Assembly: GCA_026387315.1 (NCBI GenBank)
Contig: JAPLLY010000056.1
Span: 1-48,654, forward strand
Source: Candidatus Omnitrophota bacterium
Lineage (GTDB): Bacteria > Omnitrophota > Gorgyraeia > Gygaellales > Profunditerraquicolaceae
Reading direction: 5' to 3'
Length of the DNA: 48,654 nt
Position numbers and translations under genes: made by a program
The notes under the pieces: generated by a model
What the model was told of the DNA's origin: nothing
The model's database searches: none
Seen by the model: only the letters and a program-made list of their open reading frames with translations
Part shown: positions 32,994 to 43,463 of the stretch, piece after piece
Layout of the letters: every line of letters begins with the position of its first letter
Position numbering within the stretch: position 1 is the stretch's first letter

Positions 32994-33473
32994 CCTGCGT
33001 AATTTTTTCTGTAGGGCTTGTCCCACAAAATCCGGTACAAAACTGGAAAGGTCAGCTCCCAGCGCCGCGGCTTCTTTAATCAGTTTCGCGGAAAGATAGC
33101 TATAAGATTCATGCGGCATAAGAAAAATAGTCTCAATATCGCTGGAAAGCTTACGATTGGTCAAAGCCATCTGAAACTCATACTCAAAATCTGAGAGCAT
33201 GCGTACTCCGCGCACCAATACCTTAGCCTTCATCTTACGCGCAAAATCCACCACCAGGCCGTCAAAATGCGTAACCATTACTCCGTCCATGCCGGTAATC
33301 GCCTGCTTAAGCATAGACATCCTTTGGTTAACACTAAAAACCGGCTGCTTATGCGGATTATGCGCAACCGCTACAATTACATCCGAAAAAATTTCATGCG
33401 CGCGGCGAATCAAGTCAATATGGCCGTTAGTTACCGGATCAAATGTCCCTGGATATAAAGCAATCTGACACAT
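32979..33473 (-). CDS. coaD: Phosphopantetheine adenylyltransferase (mirror copy)
   Basis: 164 residues, GTFDPVTNGH motif; identical to 15182-15676. Confidence 0.93.
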   Translation of the reverse strand: MCQIALYPGTFDPVTNGHIDLIRRAHEIFSDVIVAVAHNPHKQPVFSVNQRMSMLKQAITGMDGVMVTHFDGLVVDFARKMKAKVLVRGVRMLSDFEYEFQMALTNRKLSSDIETIFLMPHESYSYLSAKLIKEAAALGADLSSFVPDFVGQALQKKLRRPRTF

Positions 33474-33484
33474 CTTGCCCTTTC

Positions 33485-33535
33485 TGTCACTGAAGCACTG
33501 AGAAAAACAAAAACACTGCGAAATTCTTCAGTGCC
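33485..33535 (-). terminator. Mirror of the hairpin after rsmD
   Basis: The CACTGAAG/CTTCAGTG stem between rsmD and coaD. Confidence 0.52.
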
Positions 33536-34186
33536 TCATGTTTTTTTAGTATCTCTGTGCCTAAAAATCGAAAGCCAAGTATCACCATACTTAGCTTCTT
33601 TAATTAAACTAAATTTTAAACCATCCTTAGGCAGCTGCTCTAGCTTAGAATGCTGCACCACGATTAAACCATTGGGCGATAATATATCATAACCCTCTAG
33701 AGTTTGCAAGATTTTTTTTGCCAACGGCTCGACTATGCTCGCCGTTGGTGCTGAGCAAGGTCGAAGCACCAATGGCTCGACTGCGCTCGCCATTGACCCC
33801 GAGCAATGTCGAGAAGCCAATCCTTTATAATATGGCGGATCAATAAATATAATATCAAAGCTTTTTTTATCCAAACCTAGAAGTTTAACTGCCTTTTCTG
33901 CCTCCAGGTAGTATAAATTACAAGCGGGCGCGTTAAGCAGCGCGATATTCCTTTTGATTGCCAATACAGAATTACGATTGCATTCAACCAGCGTCAGCTC
34001 CGCAATACCGCGGGAAAGCGCCTCAAAACCCACTGCCCCGGAACCGGCAAAAAGCTCTAAAAACGTTAATCCGCTAATATCTCCCAAAATATCAAAAATT
34101 GCCTTGCGTACCTTATCCTGAGTAGGCCGGATACCCTTAGGCATGTGTAATTTACGGTTACGGTATTTTCCTGTGGTTATACGCAT
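33536..34186 (-). CDS. rsmD: 16S rRNA G966 methyltransferase RsmD (mirror copy)
   Basis: 216 residues including the insert from two palindromes (33720-33817); identical to 14469-15119. Confidence 0.9.
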   Translation of the reverse strand: MRITTGKYRNRKLHMPKGIRPTQDKVRKAIFDILGDISGLTFLELFAGSGAVGFEALSRGIAELTLVECNRNSVLAIKRNIALLNAPACNLYYLEAEKAVKLLGLDKKSFDIIFIDPPYYKGLASRHCSGSMASAVEPLVLRPCSAPTASIVEPLAKKILQTLEGYDILSPNGLIVVQHSKLEQLPKDGLKFSLIKEAKYGDTWLSIFRHRDTKKT

Positions 34187-34198
34187 TTGTTAGGCTCT

Positions 34199-34291
34199 AA
34201 ATAAGTCTTAAGCTGTAAGTTATAAGCGGTAAGCTGTAAGTTATAAGCGGTAAGCTGTAAGCTTAAAGCTTAATACTTACAGCTTAAAACT
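34199..34291. repeat. Mirror of the TAAGCTGTAAG array at 14364
   Basis: Right-arm copy between rsmD and recG. Confidence 0.77.
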
Positions 34292-34326
34292 TTTGCTCAA
34301 CACTTTTAATTTTGGATTTATCCCCA

Positions 34327-36405
34327 TTACCCTACCAACATTAATTTCTCGTACTCCGGAAATCTCTGAAACAGCTTTGCCTTTAATAATTGATGCGGCC
34401 GCTCTTCTAAGCGGGCATCCTGATTAATTAAACTAATAGCTTCATCTCTGGCGGCTTTAAGCAGCTGCATCTGAATAAGTGGATTGGCAATTTTTAACTC
34501 TGCTAATCCATGCTGCCGGTTACCGAAGAACTCACCCGGGCCACGGATCTTTAAATCTTCTTCCGCAATATAAAATCCATCACCGGAAGCAACCATGGCT
34601 GCCAGGCGCGCTTTTGACTCCGGAGTCTGGCTATCAGAAATAAGAATACACAATGACTGCAAGTTTCCTCTGCCGATCCTTCCGCGTAACTGATGCAGTT
34701 GGCTTAAACCAAAACGCTGGGCGGAGGCAATAATCATACAAGTCGCGTTCGGGATGTCAATACCAACTTCTAAAATAGTGGTGGCCACCAAAAGATCCAG
34801 CTGTTTATTCTTAAATTTGAGCATAACCTCATTCTGTTCCCGGGTTTTTAGCTTACCATGGATCAGGCCCAGGCGAAACTCTTTAAATTCTCCGGCTTTT
34901 AATTCGCCAAACATCTTCTTGGCTCCGGCAATATCCAAAGCGTATGATTCCTCAATCACCGGATAAATAATATACGCCTGGCGTCCGTAATTAAGCTCTT
35001 GCTTAACCAAAGCATAAGCTTTATTCCTATCCTCCTGATTAAATTGCAAAGTTTTTATGGGAATACGCCCAGGGGGCAGTTGATTAATCACGGAAATATC
35101 CAAATCCCCGTAAAGGGTGATGGCTAAGGTGCGCGGAATAGGCGTGGCCGTCATAATCAACACATCCGGATTATTGCCTTTTTTAGGCAAAAGCGCTCTT
35201 TGCCCAACACCAAATTTATGCTGTTCATCAATCACGATAAAACTTAAACTCTTAAAACTTAATTCTTCCTGCAGTAACGCGTGCGTGCCAATGACTAAAT
35301 CGATTTCTCCCTCTTTTATCTTTTGATATATTTTTTGCTTCTGTTTATCCTGGCCAACTAATAAAGCCAGGCGTAATTTGCGTCCATTGAAAGTTAACTG
35401 TTCTAATTGAGAAGATATTTTTTCATAATGCTGCCTGGCCAATATTTCTGTCGGCGCCATAAAAGCCGCCTGATGAGCGCTTTGAATAGCCGCCAAACAA
35501 GCGATGGCCGCTACCACAGTCTTTCCTGATCCCACATCCCCTTGTAAAAGCCGCTGCATGGCTTGGCTAGAAGCCATATCCGCTTTTATTTCCGCTAAAA
35601 CCTTTTGCTGCGCCGCGGTAAGCTGAAAAGGAAGGCCGGAAATAAAATCCTCAATTAACCTGCCGCTAACCAGATGACTAATCCCAATTTTCTCTTTACG
35701 GTTTAGTTTTCTTAAAACCAGCGGCAGCTGAAAAAGAAAAAATTCTTCGAAACTTAAACGTGTATGCGCCTGCTGTTGTAAAGATAGATCTTGCGGGAAA
35801 TGTATATTTAATAAGCTCTGCGCCAGATTAAGCAGATGATGACGGCTGCGTAAATCAAATGGCAGAGGGTCATTAATTTTAGGCAAGAATTCATCCAAAG
35901 CGTTCTTAATTATACAACGTAAGCCGCGCTGGCTAAATCCTTGCGGCAAAGTATAAACCGGAACAATTCTGCCGATATTTAAAGAATCATTATCTTGGTT
36001 ATCCAAAAATTCAAATTCCGGATTACTCATCTGCAGCCTGCTGTTATAGCGCTCAACTTTCCCGTAAAGAATTACACAAGCCCCCGCTATTAAATATTCC
36101 TTAAGATACGGCTGATTAAACCAGATACAGGATATCTTCCCCGTGTTATCCCCCACGGCAGCTTCGGTGATACTAAACGCGCTCCTGCGCCGCCAGTTGC
36201 GCTGGCCTGCCGATAAAATTTGAGCTTTAATGGTGTAAACTTGGCTTTCATTAAGCTCGGAGATCTTAGCAAAATTCCTTCGGTCTTCATAGCGGCGGGG
36301 AAAATAATATAACAACTCCTCAATGGTCTGCACGCCTCTGGCCGTAAAACTTTTTGCGCGCTGGGGCCCGATACCTTTAAGATATTGGATGGATGTAGTT
36401 TGCAT
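34327..36405 (-). CDS. recG: DNA helicase RecG (mirror copy)
   Basis: 692 residues with GDVGSGKT and DEQH; identical to 12250-14328. Confidence 0.93.
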   Translation of the reverse strand: MQTTSIQYLKGIGPQRAKSFTARGVQTIEELLYYFPRRYEDRRNFAKISELNESQVYTIKAQILSAGQRNWRRRSAFSITEAAVGDNTGKISCIWFNQPYLKEYLIAGACVILYGKVERYNSRLQMSNPEFEFLDNQDNDSLNIGRIVPVYTLPQGFSQRGLRCIIKNALDEFLPKINDPLPFDLRSRHHLLNLAQSLLNIHFPQDLSLQQQAHTRLSFEEFFLFQLPLVLRKLNRKEKIGISHLVSGRLIEDFISGLPFQLTAAQQKVLAEIKADMASSQAMQRLLQGDVGSGKTVVAAIACLAAIQSAHQAAFMAPTEILARQHYEKISSQLEQLTFNGRKLRLALLVGQDKQKQKIYQKIKEGEIDLVIGTHALLQEELSFKSLSFIVIDEQHKFGVGQRALLPKKGNNPDVLIMTATPIPRTLAITLYGDLDISVINQLPPGRIPIKTLQFNQEDRNKAYALVKQELNYGRQAYIIYPVIEESYALDIAGAKKMFGELKAGEFKEFRLGLIHGKLKTREQNEVMLKFKNKQLDLLVATTILEVGIDIPNATCMIIASAQRFGLSQLHQLRGRIGRGNLQSLCILISDSQTPESKARLAAMVASGDGFYIAEEDLKIRGPGEFFGNRQHGLAELKIANPLIQMQLLKAARDEAISLINQDARLEERPHQLLKAKLFQRFPEYEKLMLVG

Positions 36406-36411
36406 GGGTTT

Positions 36412-36417
36412 ATTATA
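36412..36417 (-). promoter_or_regulatory. Mirror of the leaderless recG -10 element
   Basis: TATAAT on the minus strand, 6 nt before the recG ATG. Confidence 0.48.
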
Positions 36418-36428
36418 CTATAAAACTA

Positions 36429-36511
36429 GGGGACGGTTCTATTTTTTTATAAAAAAATAGAACCGTCCCCTTTATTTTAATCTTAGGCTCGGGAAAAATA
36501 GAACCATCCCC
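36429..36511. repeat. Mirror of the GGGGACGG half and full palindrome at 12144
   Basis: Right-arm copy ahead of recG. Confidence 0.85.
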
Positions 36512-36571
36512 TAGTTTTTCGGGGTATTAGAGGGACTTGAAATTTAAATATTTATATGGCATACTTCCAAT

Positions 36572-36673
36572 GTAAGTGAAAGTAGAACACACAACCAGGA
36601 GGCTAGGAACGATAGCGAAAGCTATTAGGCCTATCACCTACAAGAAAACCCCGGGAACATGCGGGGCTTTTTT
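36572..36673 (+). ncRNA. Candidate small RNA (mirror copy)
   Basis: Plus-strand twin of 11982-12083, with TTGAAA at 36537, CATACT at 36560, and the terminator at about 36649-36673. Confidence 0.38.
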
Positions 36674-36756
36674 GTTAGTTCGTCCGCTAGCGGACAAACT
36701 AACCCGCCAACGTTCGCCACAAGGATTGGCGAACCCGCCAACGTTCTAATGGCGGG
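36674..36756. repeat. Mirror of the palindrome cluster at 11899
   Basis: Right-arm copy; 36757-36988 holds no gene that I can see. Confidence 0.67.
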
Positions 36757-36988
36757 CTTTAGTAGCGGGTTATCAAGTATACTTACCCCTCAATCTTCGG
36801 GTGCTCAAGTTCAGGATCTCCCCTCGCGCATTAGTGAGCCGCATCTTCCTGATTTGTAATGAGCTCATATAACCTTTCTCAACCTTTTAGATCTTAATTT
36901 AGTTGCCACTGAAAAAGTATGGAAACTATGATTACATTGATTAAAATAGCCTCATTACGGCCATTTTCCGCGGTTGAATACTCTATCT

Positions 36989-38464
36989 CTACTCTTCTGT
37001 CTTTTTTAGGGCACTTACATTTAGTGACTTTTCATCAACATCATTACTTTCTTTCAAAGGGTTAAATGAACTTTTCAGAAATTCTTCTCTGAGGAACGCG
37101 GCTTTCTCCATAGGGCTGACAAAGAATAGTTCATCAAATCGCAGATATTTTCGCGCTTGTAAGACTGTCTTCCATTGAAGATAAGCTGATTGTATAATAG
37201 TCAGTATAAGATTATTGTATTCACTTAGCTTAAGAAAATAGATAGACCTAAAACCGTGCATGTCATCTAAAGCAAACAGTTTTCTAATAAAAGTATTTTC
37301 ATTTAAATGATGGGAATAAATTTTATCAAAAAGAGGCATTTTTGAAAAATAAGGCGGCAAGGACACAAGGCTGAATGCATGACCAAATGGCCAACGGGAA
37401 GAAAATGAATCGTGAATCGTATAAAGATATAAAGCGCCTTTTGTGATACCGGTTTTTTGAAGCGCTTCATATAACGCGATTGTTGAAAATTGATGATCAG
37501 GATGAGCATCGGTTAGCGGATTGGGCGTAACAATAACGGAAGGATTAATCTGAGTTAAAATACGGCTTAGATCGTCTACCAGGTTACTCCATTTAGCATC
37601 CGATGCCTCTTTAGGCGTGAGATCCGAGAGATTATATTTCCGAAAAGTCCTAAGATCTGAAGTTCCTGCAACGGAAACCATTTTTTCTAACGGTTTTTCA
37701 AACATGGTCTTCAGCGTTCCGTCAAAGTAACCCAGATTAATGCATCTTTCCGGAGGAATGCCGCCCCAGAAAGGCACGGTAATGCTATCCCAGGTTCGAA
37801 TCCATCCTTGAAAAAAAGCATGCTCTTTCTTATCCTGGTAGAATCGTTTAAATCTGGGTTTTCCATCTTCACCGGCGGTGATAGTAACAATATAGGCGTC
37901 CTTATTGTCATAAAGGCCAAAAGCCGCAATTTCGGCATCATCAGGATGAGGCGCAATAACAAGAATTTTTTCTTTCGAGAGATCTACATTTTTAAAAAGA
38001 TAAAGTTCCGTGGTGAATTGTTCCCAGGAAACAGAATGGCCGCGCAATGTTATTTTACTGCCTGAAGTCAGGGACTGCGCGCTTTTGAACAGGCGGCTAA
38101 GATTAAGATAACGAATACCCTTGGCAGTTTTCTCAAAATATTGTCGCGAGATATTTCCTCGATAATTGATCTCAATAAATGGTTTAAACAAAATGCTTGA
38201 CCAATCAGAACGTACAGCGATCTTCAGTATGGCTGTATCCCAAGGTTTTTCCGTTTTAGGCCAATTAAAACCATCTCTTTCAAGCTTGATTTGAACTGCA
38301 AAGCTTTGGGGAAAAGAATAAACGTAGTCACTGTGTAAATTATAACTAAATTCTGAATAATAACGGATTTCGGCTCGAACATAAAAAAAACAAGTTGTGA
38401 ACGCAAGAATAAAAAGGCACCCGATAAAATAAGTTAGTTTTTTTTTAGGTTTAATTTGGTTCAT
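36989..38464 (-). CDS. Membrane-anchored PIG-L/LmbE deacetylase (mirror copy)
   Basis: 491 residues with HPDD and HPDH metal motifs; identical to 10191-11666. Confidence 0.82.
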   Translation of the reverse strand: MNQIKPKKKLTYFIGCLFILAFTTCFFYVRAEIRYYSEFSYNLHSDYVYSFPQSFAVQIKLERDGFNWPKTEKPWDTAILKIAVRSDWSSILFKPFIEINYRGNISRQYFEKTAKGIRYLNLSRLFKSAQSLTSGSKITLRGHSVSWEQFTTELYLFKNVDLSKEKILVIAPHPDDAEIAAFGLYDNKDAYIVTITAGEDGKPRFKRFYQDKKEHAFFQGWIRTWDSITVPFWGGIPPERCINLGYFDGTLKTMFEKPLEKMVSVAGTSDLRTFRKYNLSDLTPKEASDAKWSNLVDDLSRILTQINPSVIVTPNPLTDAHPDHQFSTIALYEALQKTGITKGALYLYTIHDSFSSRWPFGHAFSLVSLPPYFSKMPLFDKIYSHHLNENTFIRKLFALDDMHGFRSIYFLKLSEYNNLILTIIQSAYLQWKTVLQARKYLRFDELFFVSPMEKAAFLREEFLKSSFNPLKESNDVDEKSLNVSALKKTEE

Positions 38465-38625
38465 TATGATTAATTTCCAATCTTAGAAACTCTGAATTCC
38501 GGTTATTACGTTTTATATTGTATATCTAAAAAAAATATTCTGTAAACTCATTTTGGCAATTTTGTTAGTAATACTATAGACCGTTTCTATTTATCGCATA
38601 ACTGAGTTATTATACTATAAAATCA

Positions 38626-38697
38626 GGGGACGGTTCTATTTTTCTAATGTAGAGACGCAAAATTTTGCGTCTCTACGTAAAAAATAGAACCATCCCC
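38626..38697. repeat. Mirror of the nested palindrome at 9958
   Basis: Right-arm copy; contains the GAGACGCAAAATTTTGCGTCTC inner palindrome's two halves. Confidence 0.82.
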
Positions 38698-38737
38698 TTT
38701 TCTTTCATATTACGAAGCGGGATCTTTCCGAGAATAT

Positions 38738-39724
38738 TTATCTGCGGGTATCAGCGCCAAACGCTTCCTGAATAATCTTTTCAACCTCCAAGCGGGTTCT
38801 GGCACGCGAGGATTTCTCCCTTAACCGGCGAATTTTACGCAATCCCTTAGTATACCAAATATAAAATTTTCGAAAGATGACTACTCCGTTTTTTTCTCCA
38901 TAAAAATTAATACAAGCATCTAAATGTTCCAGCATAATTTTAGCAATATCCTCTTCTTTAGGCCGATTAACAAACTTAGCGCTTTGTAAATACTCCTTAA
39001 TCTCTTTAAATATCCAGGGGTTGCCTAAAGATCCCCGCGCAACTGCCAGGCCATCGCATCCGGTCTCATCAAACATCTTCTTGGCCAATAAACCGGAAAA
39101 AACATCTCCACTGGCAATCAAAGGGATTTTCAAAACTTTCTTAACCTCTCTAATTATATTATAGTCCACCTGACCGCTATAGCCTTGAGTTTTAGTCCGG
39201 CCATGGAGAAACAGGGCATTTACCCCGCAATCCTGAGCAATTAAGGCAATCTCTCTGGCATTAACTAAAGTCTTATCCCATCCGGCGCGAATCTTTACGC
39301 TTACGGGAAGCCAGGCATGCTTAACGATTAATTTCAATATCTTGGCAAATTTTTTTGGATCTTGCAATAAACCTGAGCCCTCACCTCGGCGCACTACTTT
39401 TTTTGACGGACAAGCGGCATTAAAATCCAAAAGATCAAATTCATACCCCCTTAAAACCTCCAGGCTCCTTAAAATATACTGCTCTTCGCATCCTAATATC
39501 TGAATCCCCAAAGGCCTATCTTTAGCCAAACTAGAAAGCATCTGCTTGGTCCTTCTGCTTTTATGGCTAATCGAACGGCAATTAATCATCTCCACAAAAG
39601 CCAGCTCTGCGCCGAATCTTCGGCAGAGCATGCGAAATGGCAAATCCGTAATTCCGGCCATGGGTGAGAGGATCAAATTTGATTTAAGTTTTAGTTTGCC
39701 GATTTTGAGCATATTATTACTCAT
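38738..39724 (-). CDS. dus: tRNA-dihydrouridine synthase (mirror copy)
   Basis: 328 residues, catalytic Cys105; identical to 8931-9917. Confidence 0.9.
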   Translation of the reverse strand: MSNNMLKIGKLKLKSNLILSPMAGITDLPFRMLCRRFGAELAFVEMINCRSISHKSRRTKQMLSSLAKDRPLGIQILGCEEQYILRSLEVLRGYEFDLLDFNAACPSKKVVRRGEGSGLLQDPKKFAKILKLIVKHAWLPVSVKIRAGWDKTLVNAREIALIAQDCGVNALFLHGRTKTQGYSGQVDYNIIREVKKVLKIPLIASGDVFSGLLAKKMFDETGCDGLAVARGSLGNPWIFKEIKEYLQSAKFVNRPKEEDIAKIMLEHLDACINFYGEKNGVVIFRKFYIWYTKGLRKIRRLREKSSRARTRLEVEKIIQEAFGADTRR

Positions 39725-39738
39725 AATTCTTCTTTAAA

Positions 39739-39783
39739 AACGAGATTGCTTCGTCCCGATATCCGTCGGGACTCGCAATGACA
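39739..39783. repeat. Mirror of the CATTGCGAG repeat at 8872
   Basis: Right-arm copy just upstream of dus. Confidence 0.72.
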
Positions 39784-39791
39784 CGTAGTAA

Positions 39792-39891
39792 ACCCCGCTC
39801 CCCGCGCTAAAGCACGGGGCTTTGGGGAAAACATAACTACACAAACCTTACATCCCCGGTCTAAAGAGCGGGGCTTTACGGGGAGCGGGGT
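39792..39891. repeat. Mirror of the ACCCCGCTCCCC palindrome at 8764
   Basis: Right-arm copy. Confidence 0.72.
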
Positions 39892-39898
39892 AAAACTA

Positions 39899-39936
39899 GG
39901 GGACGGTTCTATTTTAGAAAAAATAGAACCGTCCCC
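39899..39936. repeat. Mirror of the GGGGACGG palindrome at 8719
   Basis: Right-arm copy next to the pgi stop. Confidence 0.87.
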
Positions 39937-39941
39937 TTTAT

Positions 39942-41408
39942 TTAGAGTATATATTCGGGATTTTTAATTAGGGGTTTGTTTTTTATCTCTTCCATAACCG
40001 CCTGCGGAATTCCGGGTTTGCCCAATTTATAATACATATAATTCTTATAACCCTCCACTCCCGGCTGGTCAAAAGCATTCACATTTAATAATTCACCCTC
40101 AAAAGCTGTAGCCATTTGGAAAAAGAAAAGCAACGCGCCCCAGTTATACGCGGATACCTCAGGAATAATAATCGCGCAATTAGGACGATTTTGGCTGACC
40201 AAAGCCCATTCTGTGGCTTCTTGAGCCAGCTGCATAAGCTGGCAAAAACTCTTCCCGGAAAGCAAATCACCTTTACCCTGTATTTTTAAATCTGTTTTAA
40301 ATTTCTCCACGCGCATAAAGGTAACTACCTTATTATTCTCTCCTTCAACATTATTTTGTTGGATAGAGTGTAGGTCATTGGTACCAGCCGCGGAAATCGG
40401 CGTCCTACCCCGGTTAAATAGATCTTCATGGTTAGCCAGCCAATTTTCCACCCCATTTTTATCTACTTGGATTTTACGGTGATATTTCTTGCCTAAGCTC
40501 TCCGCTAAAAGCTGCACATACCAATCCGCGGTAGACTTAAGCGTCTGAGAAAAAGACATTAATATTGCCAGTGACTTTGCCTTCTTCTGATAAAGAATAA
40601 AGTGCAATAAAGCATACAGATAAGCAGGATTTTTTAAAATATCCTCATCGCTGCATCGAGCAAACATCTCCTGAGAGCCTGTTAATAGCTCCCGGATATT
40701 TACGCCCACAATTGCCAAGTGCATTAGGCCCATATTAAACTCCGAGAATCTGCCGCCAACGCCTTTTAAAAGTGGCAGCGCGCGAAAGCTTAAAATATCT
40801 TTCTTCTGTTCGGCCTGCACCCTTTTGCGCAAAGATCCCGATTCAGGATCAGTAATGGCTAAAATTTGCCTTCCGTATTTAGCTCCCACTGCCTTTTTAA
40901 GCCAAGCCTCCACTAAAATAAGTGCCGCCTTAGTCTCGGTAGTCTCTCCGGACTTGGAAATAACAATTACAAATGTTTTTTTAGGATTAAGATTTTTCAA
41001 TAATACGGCTAAAGTGTCCGGATCCAGATTGTTACCTTCAAAATAAATACGCGGCGCCTTTTTCCTCAAAGATTTAAATTCATTATAATAAGGCGCGCAC
41101 AGCGCATCCTGGGCAGCTTTTAAACCCAGATATGAGCCGCCAATCCCTAAAAAAAGGACATTTTCATATTTCTTAGCAATCTGTCGGGCAATTCTCTGAA
41201 TCCCGGCAATATCCTCTTGTCTCTGCTGGGGCAGTTTTGCCCATTCCAAATTTAATTTAATTCTTGCATAAGGATCGGCAATAATCTTTTTTAAGTGCTG
41301 CGCAGCCCTGCGCGCTTGCGGCAAAATTTCATCGATATCGTGCTGACTTACACCGTGGCCTTGCACGCTGAAATCGAACATATTGTTAAAATCAAACCTT
41401 AAGCTCAT
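39942..41408 (-). CDS. pgi: Glucose-6-phosphate isomerase (mirror copy)
   Basis: 488 residues, SKSGETTET motif; identical to 7247-8713. Confidence 0.92.
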   Translation of the reverse strand: MSLRFDFNNMFDFSVQGHGVSQHDIDEILPQARRAAQHLKKIIADPYARIKLNLEWAKLPQQRQEDIAGIQRIARQIAKKYENVLFLGIGGSYLGLKAAQDALCAPYYNEFKSLRKKAPRIYFEGNNLDPDTLAVLLKNLNPKKTFVIVISKSGETTETKAALILVEAWLKKAVGAKYGRQILAITDPESGSLRKRVQAEQKKDILSFRALPLLKGVGGRFSEFNMGLMHLAIVGVNIRELLTGSQEMFARCSDEDILKNPAYLYALLHFILYQKKAKSLAILMSFSQTLKSTADWYVQLLAESLGKKYHRKIQVDKNGVENWLANHEDLFNRGRTPISAAGTNDLHSIQQNNVEGENNKVVTFMRVEKFKTDLKIQGKGDLLSGKSFCQLMQLAQEATEWALVSQNRPNCAIIIPEVSAYNWGALLFFFQMATAFEGELLNVNAFDQPGVEGYKNYMYYKLGKPGIPQAVMEEIKNKPLIKNPEYIL

Positions 41409-41480
41409 ATACGTCTCCTTACTTGCTCGCTTCGCTCGCAAGTGTTTCGCTAAATCAAACCTTATATGTAAAACTCATAA

Positions 41481-41804
41481 TTATTGTTGAATAATTTTTA
41501 TCGTAGTGCGCTGGCCATCTTTCCAGGGCCAAAGCATAGCAAGGATACTGTCTGTACCTAAATCTTTATAATACAATGTCTGGCCTGACATCACCCCGCC
41601 GAACCCATCTACTGTTTGGCGTACTTTATGCGCCAGCCTATTCTTCGAAGGATAAACCGGATCCCCCAATAAACTCTTCAATTGCACATTAAGTTTATCC
41701 AGCTCCTGCTGAATAATAACCCCCTCAAAAAAATTATCACAATCAGTACGCAGAGCTTCAAAACTAAACATCTTCATATCTTTTCTAATTGTATTAAAAT
41801 CCAC
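41481..41804 (-). CDS. Hypothetical 107-residue protein (mirror copy)
   Basis: The same GTG start and ribosome-binding site as the gene at 6851-7174. Confidence 0.57.
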   Translation of the reverse strand: MDFNTIRKDMKMFSFEALRTDCDNFFEGVIIQQELDKLNVQLKSLLGDPVYPSKNRLAHKVRQTVDGFGGVMSGQTLYYKDLGTDSILAMLWPWKDGQRTTIKIIQQ

Positions 41805-41823
41805 ATCTTCTCCTTTTCTACCA

Positions 41824-41959
41824 AAACAACACCCGCGCGATTCCAATAAGCGCGGGGTGTCTATGTCTACCAAGACAACACCCGCGCGATTCTCCGCCAC
41901 GAGTCGGACACCGGCCCAATTCCATTAAGGGCCAGATGCCTGATAAGCGCAGGGTGTCT
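41824..41959. repeat. Mirror of the tandem GACACC repeats at 6696
   Basis: Right-arm copy. Confidence 0.67.
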
Positions 41960-42004
41960 ATTGAATATTATAAATGCCTAAAGAATATTTAAACCGGTTT
42001 TAAA

Positions 42005-42442
42005 TTAAATAATTCTTAATAAATTAAGCCCGGTTTTAGGATCAATATCCTTGCTCGCTTTTATTCCTTTTAACTCCAGAATCACTGCCTCAATGACGAG
42101 AAATACTTTTGACTTGCCACGTAAGCAGCCAGTCAGAACCTTATTCTTTTTGCCTATACTGGCATGAATATGTATTTGCGGCCCTTTAGAATTTGTAAAA
42201 ATCGTGCCGATTCCCATGACCTCCCAGCCATCCTTAAAAACCACTTTATTCGGCTCTGGCGGAATAACCGGCTTCTTAGGGCCCGTGACTAAATCCCCCT
42301 GCTTAAGCGCGCCGATAAAAATTACGGTGGCGGCTTTAATTTGCTCTTGCTTAGTCAAGCCGCTTAAGTTATCGATTAAAATATCATCATCATCAAATTT
42401 TACCAGAAAAACCCTACCGATTGTCCCTTTGGTATATTTCAT
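42005..42442 (-). CDS. PPC/DUF296 domain protein (mirror copy)
   Basis: 145 residues with HIHAS; identical to 6213-6650. Confidence 0.79.
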   Translation of the reverse strand: MKYTKGTIGRVFLVKFDDDDILIDNLSGLTKQEQIKAATVIFIGALKQGDLVTGPKKPVIPPEPNKVVFKDGWEVMGIGTIFTNSKGPQIHIHASIGKKNKVLTGCLRGKSKVFLVIEAVILELKGIKASKDIDPKTGLNLLRII

Positions 42443-42480
42443 ATTTGATTAAGTTTATTTCAAATCGCAGTTTAAAAAAT

Positions 42481-42714
42481 TTAAATTTCTAAAGGCACCT
42501 GATAATAACTAGAAATAGTTTTTAGTGATTTTACTAATAATTCAGTTAAGACGTAAGTTATAATAAGAACCCCTACGGTAATAATTATCTTGGATTTTTT
42601 ACTAAATCGGGGGTTGGCCCAAACTAAGGGTAGCATAAATGGCCCTATGCACAAGAAGGAAGCAACTAACGACCAGGTTTTAAAATACCATTTCGGCTGA
42701 TTTTGATTATCCAT
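42481..42714 (-). CDS. Small two-helix membrane protein (mirror copy)
   Basis: 77 residues; identical to 5941-6174. Confidence 0.67.
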   Translation of the reverse strand: MDNQNQPKWYFKTWSLVASFLCIGPFMLPLVWANPRFSKKSKIIITVGVLIITYVLTELLVKSLKTISSYYQVPLEI

Positions 42715-42716
42715 CA

Positions 42717-43106
42717 CTATTTTTTCTTACCAGCTTTAGCCTTCTTGAGCCTGGATTTATGCTCAACACATAGCACTTTAGCAATCGGGGAAATTTTATC
42801 GCCTTCATAAGGGAATTCTTTGCAAGTTACCGGCTTAAAGGCATAATCAATTTTGTGTATTCTGCACAAACCATCAAGATCCTGAAAAGCACATTGCTCA
42901 TCTTCATAGCTGGTGCCGACTTTATATCCGGAAGGAAAATCTTTGTCTAATTCTAAATGGAAGAAATCGCCTTTTATCCCCAAAGACAATATCTTTTTAG
43001 CCTCCTCTAAATCAATCCAGGCCCCAAACCTGCAGCAATCTGCCTGATTTCTACATTTAAGACAATCAATAATTATTTCTTTAGTTTTAGTTTTAGTTTT
43101 TTCCAT
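42717..43106 (-). CDS. YkgJ family cysteine-cluster protein (mirror copy)
   Basis: 129 residues, eight cysteines; identical to 5549-5938. Its TATAAT is at 43114-43119 on the minus strand. Confidence 0.85.
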   Translation of the reverse strand: MEKTKTKTKEIIIDCLKCRNQADCCRFGAWIDLEEAKKILSLGIKGDFFHLELDKDFPSGYKVGTSYEDEQCAFQDLDGLCRIHKIDYAFKPVTCKEFPYEGDKISPIAKVLCVEHKSRLKKAKAGKKK

Positions 43107-43147
43107 AAACTATATTATACGCTTTTTACTATAAATCCCAAGTAATT

Positions 43148-43348
43148 TTAAACAACATGCACATTAATTGCCCGCGGGCCTTTATCAGATTTTTCAACAT
43201 CATAAGTAACTGATTGTTCCTCACTTAGAGCGTCAAATTTTGTCTCCACCAAGCTATTCTGGTGAAAAAACAGTTCCCGGCCATCGGTATCACTGATAAA
43301 ACCAAATCCTCTGTCCCTGACTAATTTTTTAATTTTCCCTGTATTCAT
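43148..43348 (-). CDS. Divergent cold-shock-domain protein (mirror copy)
   Basis: 66 residues with RGFGFI; identical to 5307-5507. Confidence 0.85.
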   Translation of the reverse strand: MNTGKIKKLVRDRGFGFISDTDGRELFFHQNSLVETKFDALSEEQSVTYDVEKSDKGPRAINVHVV

Positions 43349-43411
43349 TTGGCCTCCTTATGTAGAGACATAACACCGGCGCAAATCCGCTTAGCGCGGG
43401 GTGTCATTTTA

Positions 43412-43454
43412 AAAAAATAGCCTGGCCTCTAGTTATAGAAGCCAGGCTATTTTT
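43412..43454 (-). terminator. Cold-shock gene terminator (mirror copy)
   Basis: TAGCCTGGC/GCCAGGCTA hairpin. Confidence 0.8.
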
Positions 43455-43463
43455 GGTTTAGTT